DNA of 64,000 nt from Deltaproteobacteria bacterium. GTDB taxonomy: Bacteria; Desulfobacterota; Deferrimicrobia; Deferrimicrobiales; Deferrimicrobiaceae. Position numbers and translations under genes: made by a program. How positions within the stretch are numbered: the first letter of the stretch is position 1; every line of letters begins with the position of its first letter. The stretch is from contig JAKAHC010000002.1 in assembly GCA_021815305.1 (NCBI GenBank), forward strand, positions 62,001-126,000, written 5' to 3'. The notes under the pieces are model-generated. The model did not search any database and was not told where the DNA came from. It saw only the letters and a list, made by a program, of their open reading frames with translations. Positions 8,573 through 15,803 of the stretch are shown here, piece after piece.

Positions 8573-9565
8573 TCAGTCCCGCCAGCGGTAGCCGATTCCG
8601 AAGAGGAAGATGTCGGTGTCGGTGTTGCTGGAACTCACGACCCGGTTCCAGAGGAACCGGGCGGACCAGGATCCGCCGAACCGGTACGACGCCGTGGTGG
8701 ACAGGAGGCCCGCCAGGTCCGATCGGCCCTCCTGTCCGGGGATCGGGGCGCGTTTGCGGTCGACGAAGTAGTATGCCCCTGCGCCCACTCCCAGATCGAC
8801 CCGGCGGTCGAGGTAGTCGTCCACGAGCCAGAGCTGGCTCGCCAGCCCGTTGCGTCGGATCACCTTCTCGTTGCCCTCGTTGAGCCAGGTCAGCGTCCAG
8901 TCGATGTTCCGGGCGATACCTTTGCGGAACTCGAGCGCTCCGGCGAGCCCTCTCTGGTCCTGGAAACTGTTGACCACGGTCTGCCCGAGGAGCGCGGATA
9001 GCTCGTTGTGGGTGACATAATCCGTTGGAGGTTCGGGAGACCGGCCTGGCGCCCGGTACGGCTCCTCCCACAGGTGGTAGCCCAGGCCGACCATGTACGT
9101 GTTCGTATCCTCTTCCCTGGACAGGTCGATGCGGTTCAGCGCGAGACGAAAGAACCACGGGGAGTCCGTGTGGTACGTGCCGGTGAGGCTGTAGATCGCG
9201 GCCCACCCGTGCGCGTCCACGTAGCCGCCGCCGGGGAGCGGCCGGGTATCATAATAGCGGTATGGCCCGACGCCGAGATCCAGCGAGGCGCGCTGATGGA
9301 AGAGGGGAATGCGCCCCCATACCTGCGCGGTCAGGCCGTCCCGCTTGTGTCCCGGGGTATGCCCTTCGTTGAGGTAGGCGCCCGACACCGCGAAGTATTT
9401 TCCGAAGCCGTTCCGGAAGTCCACCTGCCAGGCGCGCGCCGAATGGGAGGAACGGACGGTTTCGAGCCTCCCCAGGAGGACGGACAGCTCCTGCGCCTCC
9501 GAGGAGCGCGGCGCCAGGAGGCACGCCGGAAGGAACGTGAGGAGAAGGAGACCGCCTGCACGCAT
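8573..9565 (-). CDS. Predicted outer-membrane beta-barrel protein, function unknown
   Basis: About 330 residues. A signal peptide (LLLLTFLPACLLAP then SSEAQE) is followed by many alternating hydrophobic/aromatic strands, ending in a strand rich in aromatics (DIFLFGIGYRWRD), the usual form of an outer-membrane barrel. Two halves resemble each other: ELSVLLGRLE...NEGHTPGHKRDGLTAQVW and ELSALLGQTV...NEGNEKVIRRNGLASQLW, so the barrel looks like an internal duplication of a ~165-residue unit. The start is uncertain: a GTG at 9625 would add 20 residues; the ATG used here begins right at the signal peptide but has a poorly placed ribosome site. No family name recognised. Confidence 0.75.
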   Translation of the reverse strand: MRAGGLLLLTFLPACLLAPRSSEAQELSVLLGRLETVRSSHSARAWQVDFRNGFGKYFAVSGAYLNEGHTPGHKRDGLTAQVWGRIPLFHQRASLDLGVGPYRYYDTRPLPGGGYVDAHGWAAIYSLTGTYHTDSPWFFRLALNRIDLSREEDTNTYMVGLGYHLWEEPYRAPGRSPEPPTDYVTHNELSALLGQTVVNSFQDQRGLAGALEFRKGIARNIDWTLTWLNEGNEKVIRRNGLASQLWLVDDYLDRRVDLGVGAGAYYFVDRKRAPIPGQEGRSDLAGLLSTTASYRFGGSWSARFLWNRVVSSSNTDTDIFLFGIGYRWRD

Positions 9566-9646
9566 CCTCAGGCTGATGCGGCCGTTCCGGCCCTCGGGAG
9601 CGGCTACCTGTCCGATCACCGGCACAGTTTACCATCAACGATGCGA

Positions 9647-9652
9647 TATAAT
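9647..9652 (+). promoter_or_regulatory. Perfect -10 hexamer TATAAT upstream of the Old Yellow Enzyme gene
   Basis: TATAAT in the short intergenic gap, 48 nt before the ATG of the flavin oxidoreductase gene. No good -35 at 16-18 nt; CACAGT is at the right place but poor. Suggestive only. Confidence 0.35.
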
Positions 9653-9700
9653 CCGCGCCAGTGGGATACGGTTTGCCATTTCCGACGGAAAGGGTTCGAT

Positions 9701-10774
9701 ATGCCGACGTCCCGATTGTTTTCTCCTTTTCGCCTGCGGGAACTGGAGTTCAGGAACCGGATCTTCGTCTCTCCCATGTGCCAGTATTCGGCCGTGGATG
9801 GCGTGCCGGCCGATTGGCATCTGGTGCACCTGGGAAGCCGGGCGGTCGGCGGGGCTGCCCTGGTGATGGCGGAGGCGACGGCTGTTTCGCCGGAAGGCCG
9901 AATCTCGCCGGGCGACACGGGGATCTGGTCCGAGGAGCAGGTGAAGGCATTCCGCGGGATCGCGGCGTTCGTCAGGGGGCAGGGAGCGGTGGCGGGCATC
10001 CAGATCGCGCACGCCGGGAGGAAAGCTTCGACCGACGCGCCATGGCGGGGTGGCAGGCCGTTGACGGAGCGGGAAGGCGGCTGGGCGCCGATCGCCCCCA
10101 GCCCGACCCCATTTGCGCCGGGGCACGCGGTCCCGCGGGAGATGGACGGGACGGATAGGGACCGGATCCGCACGTCGTTTGCCCGGGCCGCGCGGAACGG
10201 GAAGGCGGCGGGATTCCAGGTCGTCGAACTGCACATGGCGCACGGATATCTCCTGCACGAGTTCCTCTCCCCTTTGAGCAACCGCCGCCGGGATGCGTAT
10301 GGCGGAAGCCTGGCGAACCGCATGCGGTTCCCGCTTGCGGTTGCGTGCGCCGTTCGGGAAGAATGGCCCCGCGAGTTGCCGGTGTTTGTCCGCGTTTCCG
10401 TCACCGACTGGGTCGAGGGAGGGTGGGATCCGCCGCAGACCGTCGCGCTGGCGAGGGAACTCAAGGCGGCCGGCATCGACCTCATCGACTGCTCCAGCGG
10501 CGGGACCGTTCCCGACGCGAAGATCCCCGCCGGGCCGGGGTTCCAGACGCCCTTCGCCGAAACCGTGCGCAGGGAGGCGGGCATCCCGACGGGCGCCGTG
10601 GGCATGATCACCGACCCCGTGCAGGCGGAGCAGATCGTGTCCACGGGGCAGGCGGACGCCGTCGTGATCGCCCGGGAGTTCCTCAGGGACCCGTACTGGC
10701 CGATGCACGCGGCACGACGTCTTGGCGTGGACATCCCCTGGCCGCCGCAGTACGAGCGCGCGAAGACGGGGTGA
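9701..10774 (+). CDS. NADH:flavin oxidoreductase, Old Yellow Enzyme family (YqjM-like)
   Basis: 357-residue FMN-dependent TIM-barrel ene-reductase. The FMN site PMCQYSA near the N-terminus and the substrate-binding histidine pair in the LHMAHGYLLHEFLSP segment identify the family; the Cys in PMCQY and the overall length match the YqjM/thermophilic-like class. Members reduce activated C=C bonds of enones and are often linked to oxidative stress; the natural substrate here is unknown. The open frame extends 231 codons upstream but only ATG 9701 starts the family and has an AAGGG ribosome site. Directly downstream lies an OmpA gene remnant on the other strand. Confidence 0.92.
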   Translation: MPTSRLFSPFRLRELEFRNRIFVSPMCQYSAVDGVPADWHLVHLGSRAVGGAALVMAEATAVSPEGRISPGDTGIWSEEQVKAFRGIAAFVRGQGAVAGIQIAHAGRKASTDAPWRGGRPLTEREGGWAPIAPSPTPFAPGHAVPREMDGTDRDRIRTSFARAARNGKAAGFQVVELHMAHGYLLHEFLSPLSNRRRDAYGGSLANRMRFPLAVACAVREEWPRELPVFVRVSVTDWVEGGWDPPQTVALARELKAAGIDLIDCSSGGTVPDAKIPAGPGFQTPFAETVRREAGIPTGAVGMITDPVQAEQIVSTGQADAVVIAREFLRDPYWPMHAARRLGVDIPWPPQYERAKTG

Positions 10775-10794
10775 TGCCGGGAATCCCCGAAGGG

Positions 10795-10938
10795 CACGAA
10801 TTCGATCGCTTTCTGGAGTTCGGGGAGATCCGCCTTGCGGATGTCGGCCTTATTGGTGTCGAAGTTGACGTGAAGGGTCGAACGGTCGACTACCGCAGGC
10901 GGGGATGGAGGCGGAGGAGTGACGTGGACCGACGGTGC
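10795..10938 (-). pseudogene. Remnant of an OmpA-family outer-membrane protein gene
   Basis: A 48-codon stretch on the minus strand reads as the Pro-rich linker (TPPPPSPPAVVDRSTL) and then the first part of an OmpA-C peptidoglycan-binding domain (LHVNFDTNKADIRKADLP, then ELQKAIEFV). It has no start codon or ribosome site, and it stops resembling OmpA just where the conserved domain core (the GYTD motif region) should follow; the Old Yellow Enzyme gene occupies that place. The barrel half that should lie upstream is missing too, replaced by the aldolase gene region. I read it as a gene fragment left by deletion or rearrangement. Resemblance is judged by eye. Confidence 0.6.
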
Positions 10939-11019
10939 CGATTTCCTGAAACCCCCTCCTCCCGAAGGGAATCTCGATGGGTACGGAGAATGAGCTCCTG
11001 ATCCTGGAGGTGCAAGGTG

Positions 11020-12039
11020 ATGAACATCGCGGAACTCGAGTCGGTCGCCCGCTCCCTCGTGCCTTCCGGCAAGGGAATCCTCGCCGCGGACGAGAGCGCA
11101 CCCACCATCGAGAAGCGGTTCCGGTCGATCCGCCTCCCTTCGACGGAGGAGAATCGCCGGGCTTACCGGGAGGTCCTGTTCACCACTCCCGGCGCATCGG
11201 ATTTCATCAGCGGGGTGATCCTGTTCGACGAAACGATCCGGCAGAAGGCGTCCGACGGGACCCCCTTTCCGGTGCTTCTCGCGGAGCAGGGGATCGTTCC
11301 CGGGATCAAGGTGGACGAAGGGGCCAGGCCGTTGGCCGGCTTCCCCGGCGAAAAGATCACCGAAGGGCTGGACGGGCTGCGCGGGCGGCTGGCGGAGTAC
11401 AGGGAACTCGGAGCGCGTTTCGCCAAGTGGCGGGCGGTCCTCGCGATCGGCGAGGGCACCCCCACGCCGTACTGCCTGAAGGCGAACGCCCACGCGCTGG
11501 CGCGGTATGCGGCGCTGTGCCAGGAAGAGGGGCTGGTCCCGATCGTCGAGCCGGAGGTGCTCATGGACGGGTCGCATGCGATCGAGCGGTGCGAAGAAGC
11601 GACCCTTGCGGTACTTTCGCTGGTATATGCGGAACTCGCGGCGCACCGGGTGCACCCCGAGGGGACGCTGCTGAAACCCAACATGGTCTTGCCGGGAGAG
11701 GAGTGCCCCCGCCGGGCCGGGGTCGACGAGGTCGCCCGCGTGACGGTGCGGACGCTCTCGCGGGTCGTCCCGCCCGCGGTTCCCGGGATCGTATTCCTGT
11801 CGGGCGGACAGGCGCCGGCCCAGGCCACCGCGCACCTGAACGCCATGAACGCCTTGGGGGAACATCCCTGGGAGCTCAGCTTCTCCTTCGGCAGGGCGCT
11901 TCAGGATCCCGTTCTCAAAGCGTGGCAGGGACGGCCGGAAAACGTCGCGTCGGCGCGGAAGGCCTACCACCACAGGGCCATGCTCAACGGTGCGGCGCGG
12001 GGCGGAAAGTACTCGCCGGAAATGGAGTCGGCGTCATAG
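11020..12039 (+). CDS. Class I fructose-bisphosphate aldolase
   Basis: 339 residues, matching the eukaryote-type class I (Schiff-base) aldolases rather than the archaeal DhnA type. Recognisable blocks: GKGILAADES, NRRAYREVLF, GVILFDETIRQK, KWRAVLAIGEGTPT and the Schiff-base lysine in LLKPNMVLPG (about residue 219), with the C-terminal FSFGRALQDP. It cleaves fructose 1,6-bisphosphate to two trioses in glycolysis and the reverse in gluconeogenesis, with no divalent metal. GTG 11017 directly precedes the ATG chosen; GGAGG lies ~9 nt upstream. Next gene begins about 100 bp later on the same strand. Confidence 0.95.
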   Translation: MNIAELESVARSLVPSGKGILAADESAPTIEKRFRSIRLPSTEENRRAYREVLFTTPGASDFISGVILFDETIRQKASDGTPFPVLLAEQGIVPGIKVDEGARPLAGFPGEKITEGLDGLRGRLAEYRELGARFAKWRAVLAIGEGTPTPYCLKANAHALARYAALCQEEGLVPIVEPEVLMDGSHAIERCEEATLAVLSLVYAELAAHRVHPEGTLLKPNMVLPGEECPRRAGVDEVARVTVRTLSRVVPPAVPGIVFLSGGQAPAQATAHLNAMNALGEHPWELSFSFGRALQDPVLKAWQGRPENVASARKAYHHRAMLNGAARGGKYSPEMESAS

Positions 12040-12135
12040 CCTATCCGCGGGCGGGCCGGCGCGCGTACCCTCTTTCCATGGATCGATGTATGATGCGCGG
12101 CAGGAGCGGAAATCCGCGGGTTGAGGAGGGGCGCC

Positions 12136-15100
12136 GTGAAGGACCTGTCGGAGATCCGGTCGAAGCCCTTGTACCGGAAAGCGCTGCTTTGCATCCTGGC
12201 AGCCATCGCATTCTTCACCCTGTTCGGGTTTTTCGGTCTCCCCCCGATCCTGCGGGCCGTTCTCGTGAAGGACCTCTCCGGGACGCTTCACAGGGAAGTG
12301 CGCATCCGCGAGATCCGTGTGAACCCGTTCATTCTCTCCGTCACCATCCGGGGCCTGTCGATATCGGAACGGGGAAACCCGGGAACCTGGATCTCCGTCG
12401 GGGAGATCTTCGCGAACCTCCAGTTGGCATCGATCTACCGCGGGGGGCCGGTCCTGGGCGAACTGCAGGTCTTGCAGCCTTATGCGAGAATCGTCCGGCA
12501 TCCGGACGGGAGGTATAATTTTTCCGATCTGGTAGAGGAATTCTCAAGGGAATCCGTCAATAAATCAAAACCATTAAAGTATTCGTTGAACAATATCCTG
12601 ATCCATGGGGGGAGCATCGACTTCCTGGACGGCCCGAAGAACGCCCGCCACGAGGTTCGGGGGATCGAACTCTCCGTCCCTTCCTTTTCCAACCTCCCGT
12701 ACTACGCCGACCGATACGTGCGGCCCTTCTTCGCCGCCATCGTGAACGGAGATGCCGTGTCCCTGACGGGCAGGACCAAGCCGTTCAGCACCTCGTTGGA
12801 AACCACTTTCGACGTCAACCTCATGGACCTGGAGATTCCGCGCTACCTCGAGTACCTGCCGTTTCCCATGGCATACGACGTCCCGACGGCTTACCTCGAT
12901 GTGAAAGGGGAGGTGTCCTTCGTCCAGCACAAGGACAAGACGCCGCAGGTGCGGGTTTCCGGCGACGTGATCCTTCGTCGACTTCTCGTCAAAGGGAAAG
13001 ACGGCAGCAACATGGTCCTCCTGCCCAGGGTCCATGCGGTGATTTCGCCGTCCAACGTCGCCTCCCGGGAGTTCCGGTTGGCTTCGCTCACGATCACGGA
13101 TCCCGAGGTCGATGCGATGATCGACAAGGCGGGGCATCTCAACCTTCTGTCCCTCGTTCCCCCCCACCCGGAGGAGGTTCGGCCGGAAACCCCGGAAGGA
13201 GCCGGAACGCCCGCGGTGAAAGAGGAAGGCGGGAAAGCCAGGGTCTCCATGGAGGCCCTCCGGCTGACGGGAGGGAAGGTCCGGTTCTCCGACGCCTCGC
13301 GGTCCGCCATGTTCCGGACGACGCTCCGGGACATCGGTATCGGCATCGACCGGTTCGGAACGGAGCCGGGGAAGACGGCGGACTTCCTTTTGTCGGCGGT
13401 TACGGAGTCGGGGGAGACGTTCGAGGGGAAGGGGAACCTCTCCCTGTCCCCGCTGTCTTCCGAGGGAACGGTCCGCGCAGGGAAGCTTCTCCTGAAAAAG
13501 TACGCTCCTTACTATTCGGGCGCCGTGCGGTTCGACGTCGGCGGGGGAACGCTCGACCTCCGGACAGGGTGGCGGTACGCCGAGGAGGAGGGGCGCACGG
13601 AATTCCGCTTTTCGGGGCTGGACGCGGGGCTTTCGGGGCTTCGGCTCCGCCAGAGGGAGGAGAGGGAGGATTTCCTCGATATCCCGGCGCTCCTCGTGAA
13701 GGGGGCGGAGATCGACATGCGGAAACGGGAGGCCGTTATCGGCGAACTTTCGACGCGTGACGGGAAAGTCTTCGTGCGCCGCCGGGCGGGTGGAGAGGTC
13801 AACCTCGCCCGCCTGACCGCCGAGACACCCGCGGGCTCGGCTCCACCCGGAACGGGGACCGCCAAGGGGCGGGGGGCGGATTCCGGGCCGTGGGCGTACA
13901 CGTTGAAGAAGGTGTCGGTGGACCGGTACGCGGTCCGCATCGAGGACGGAACGACCGATCCTCCGGTGAACCTTGCGATCGACCGGGTGCAACTGCGGGC
14001 GGAGAACCTCACCTCGGAGAGGAACCGGAAAGGGAGGTTCTCGCTTTCGTTTGCGACCGGACCTTCCGGGACCGTCGGCATGAAAGGGTCGGTTGCGCTG
14101 GAGCCCCCCGGGGTTGCGGCAAAACTGTCGGCGGCGGACCTTCCGATCGGACCGGTGCAGCCGTATTTCGGGAACCGGGTCCGGATCCTCGTCACGGCCG
14201 GAAGCGTTTCCGCGGGCGGGGACGTGGCCGTGGACGCGACAAAAGGCCGGCCGGTGCGGGTTGCGTACAGGGGGGCGGCCTCCGTCAACGGATTCGCGTC
14301 CGTGGACAAGGCGCGGGGAGAGGAGTTCCTGGATTTCGACTCCCTCCATTTCGGGAAGATCGCCGCCGGTGCGAACCCGGCGAAGGTCTCGATCGACGAC
14401 ATCGCCCTGACGGACTTCCGCTCCCGGATCATCGTCAACCCGGACGCCACCCTCAACCTCCAGGGGATCGTCGCGAAACATGGCGCGGTTTCGGAGAACG
14501 GGACGGTCGCCCCCGCTTCCTCGGCCTCCGGTTCGCCGCCGCCGACGGACAACGCGGCCTCCGCCGCGGCCGTGCCGGTCCGGATCGGCACCATCACGCT
14601 GCAGGGCGGGGCGATCCGGTTCAGCGACCATTTCGTAAGGCCGAACTACTCGGCAAGCCTCGTCGAGATCGGCGGAAGGATTTCCGGGCTCTCCTCGGAA
14701 GAGGGCAAACTTGCGGACGTGGACCTGCAGGGGAAACTGGAGAACTCCGCACCCCTCGAGATCCGCGGGAAGATCAACCCGTTGGCGAAAAACCTCTACG
14801 TGGACCTGAAGGTCGATTTCAAGGACATGGACCTTTCGCCGCTCACGCCGTATTCGGGCAAGTACGCGGGGTACGGCATCGAGAAGGGAAAGCTGACCCT
14901 GAACCTCAGCTATCTCATCGAGAAGGGGAACCTGAAGGCGGATAACAGGGTCTTTCTCGACCAGTTCACCTTCGGCGCCCCGATGGAGAGCCCCGAGGCC
15001 ACGAAATTGCCGGTGCGGCTGGCGGTTGCCCTGCTCAAGGACCGCAACGGGGAAATCCAGCTCGATCTTCCCGTGTCCGGCCGTCTCGACGACCCGAAGT

Positions 15101-15768
15101 TCAGCGTGTGGCGGGTTGCGTTGAAGATCGTGGTCAACCTTCTCGTCAAGGCGGCCACATCGCCGTTCGCCCTGCTGGGGGCGCTGTTCGGAGGAGGAGG
15201 CGAGGAACTGTCGTATCTGGAGTTCCCTCCGGGCTCGGCGGCGATCCCGCCGGAGGCGGCGGTCAAGCTCGACGGCCTGACGAAAGCTCTCCACGATCGC
15301 CCGGGGCTCAAGCTCGAGATCGAGGGCCACGTGGACCCGGAGAAAGACCGCGAGGCGCTGCGGCAGATCGCGTTCCGCACGAAACTCGCCGCGGCGAAGG
15401 TCAGGGATCTCGTGAAAACGGGGCAGGCGGCCCCCTCCCTGGACAATGTGCGGATCGCCCCCGCCGAATACCCGACGTACCTTGCGCGGGCTTACAAGGA
15501 AGAGAAATTCCCCAAGCCCAGGAACATCCTCGGGATGGCGAAGACCCTCCCTGTCCCCGAAATGGAAAAGCTCATGCTCACCCACATCCGGGTGACGGAA
15601 GGCGATCTCCGCCTGCTCGCCGTGGCGCGCGCATCCGCGGTGCAGAACCGGCTGCTTGCGACGAAGAAGGTGGAGCCCGGACAGGTTTTTCTCGTGGAGG
15701 CGAAGGCCCTCTCTCCCGAAAAGAAGGGAAAACTCTCCGACAGCCGGGTGGATTTCCGGATCCGGTGA
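12136..15768 (+). CDS. DUF748 / AsmA-like large envelope protein
   Basis: 1210 residues. One N-terminal membrane helix (about 18-40, LLCILAAIAFFTLFGFFGLP) anchors a very long periplasmic region built of beta-rich AsmA/DUF748 repeats (for example KGADIDMRKREAVIG-like and ALRLTGGKVRFSD blocks that recur as GGSIDFLDG and GGAIRFSDH). DUF748 and AsmA proteins are thought to span the periplasm and help move lipids. The C-terminal 180 residues (LEFPPGSAAIPP, then LKLEIEGHVDPEKDREALR) resemble an OmpA-like domain, suggesting contact with peptidoglycan or the outer membrane. GTG start with GGAGGGG 5 nt upstream; TTG 12121 is less likely. Followed 35 bp later by the Lon-like protease gene. Confidence 0.85.
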   Translation: MKDLSEIRSKPLYRKALLCILAAIAFFTLFGFFGLPPILRAVLVKDLSGTLHREVRIREIRVNPFILSVTIRGLSISERGNPGTWISVGEIFANLQLASIYRGGPVLGELQVLQPYARIVRHPDGRYNFSDLVEEFSRESVNKSKPLKYSLNNILIHGGSIDFLDGPKNARHEVRGIELSVPSFSNLPYYADRYVRPFFAAIVNGDAVSLTGRTKPFSTSLETTFDVNLMDLEIPRYLEYLPFPMAYDVPTAYLDVKGEVSFVQHKDKTPQVRVSGDVILRRLLVKGKDGSNMVLLPRVHAVISPSNVASREFRLASLTITDPEVDAMIDKAGHLNLLSLVPPHPEEVRPETPEGAGTPAVKEEGGKARVSMEALRLTGGKVRFSDASRSAMFRTTLRDIGIGIDRFGTEPGKTADFLLSAVTESGETFEGKGNLSLSPLSSEGTVRAGKLLLKKYAPYYSGAVRFDVGGGTLDLRTGWRYAEEEGRTEFRFSGLDAGLSGLRLRQREEREDFLDIPALLVKGAEIDMRKREAVIGELSTRDGKVFVRRRAGGEVNLARLTAETPAGSAPPGTGTAKGRGADSGPWAYTLKKVSVDRYAVRIEDGTTDPPVNLAIDRVQLRAENLTSERNRKGRFSLSFATGPSGTVGMKGSVALEPPGVAAKLSAADLPIGPVQPYFGNRVRILVTAGSVSAGGDVAVDATKGRPVRVAYRGAASVNGFASVDKARGEEFLDFDSLHFGKIAAGANPAKVSIDDIALTDFRSRIIVNPDATLNLQGIVAKHGAVSENGTVAPASSASGSPPPTDNAASAAAVPVRIGTITLQGGAIRFSDHFVRPNYSASLVEIGGRISGLSSEEGKLADVDLQGKLENSAPLEIRGKINPLAKNLYVDLKVDFKDMDLSPLTPYSGKYAGYGIEKGKLTLNLSYLIEKGNLKADNRVFLDQFTFGAPMESPEATKLPVRLAVALLKDRNGEIQLDLPVSGRLDDPKFSVWRVALKIVVNLLVKAATSPFALLGALFGGGGEELSYLEFPPGSAAIPPEAAVKLDGLTKALHDRPGLKLEIEGHVDPEKDREALRQIAFRTKLAAAKVRDLVKTGQAAPSLDNVRIAPAEYPTYLARAYKEEKFPKPRNILGMAKTLPVPEMEKLMLTHIRVTEGDLRLLAVARASAVQNRLLATKKVEPGQVFLVEAKALSPEKKGKLSDSRVDFRIR

Positions 15769-15803
15769 ATGCGACCTGAAAAAATCCCACATCGGGAGTC
15801 GCC

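Noticed and set aside
9661-10158. GTG-started frame right after TATAATCCGCGCC that could be a leaderless gene
   Set aside because: It is an out-of-frame reading of the Old Yellow Enzyme gene with no domain.
12513-12518. TATAAT inside the DUF748 gene
   Set aside because: Lies in coding sequence within an AT-rich patch, with no -35 and no downstream start.
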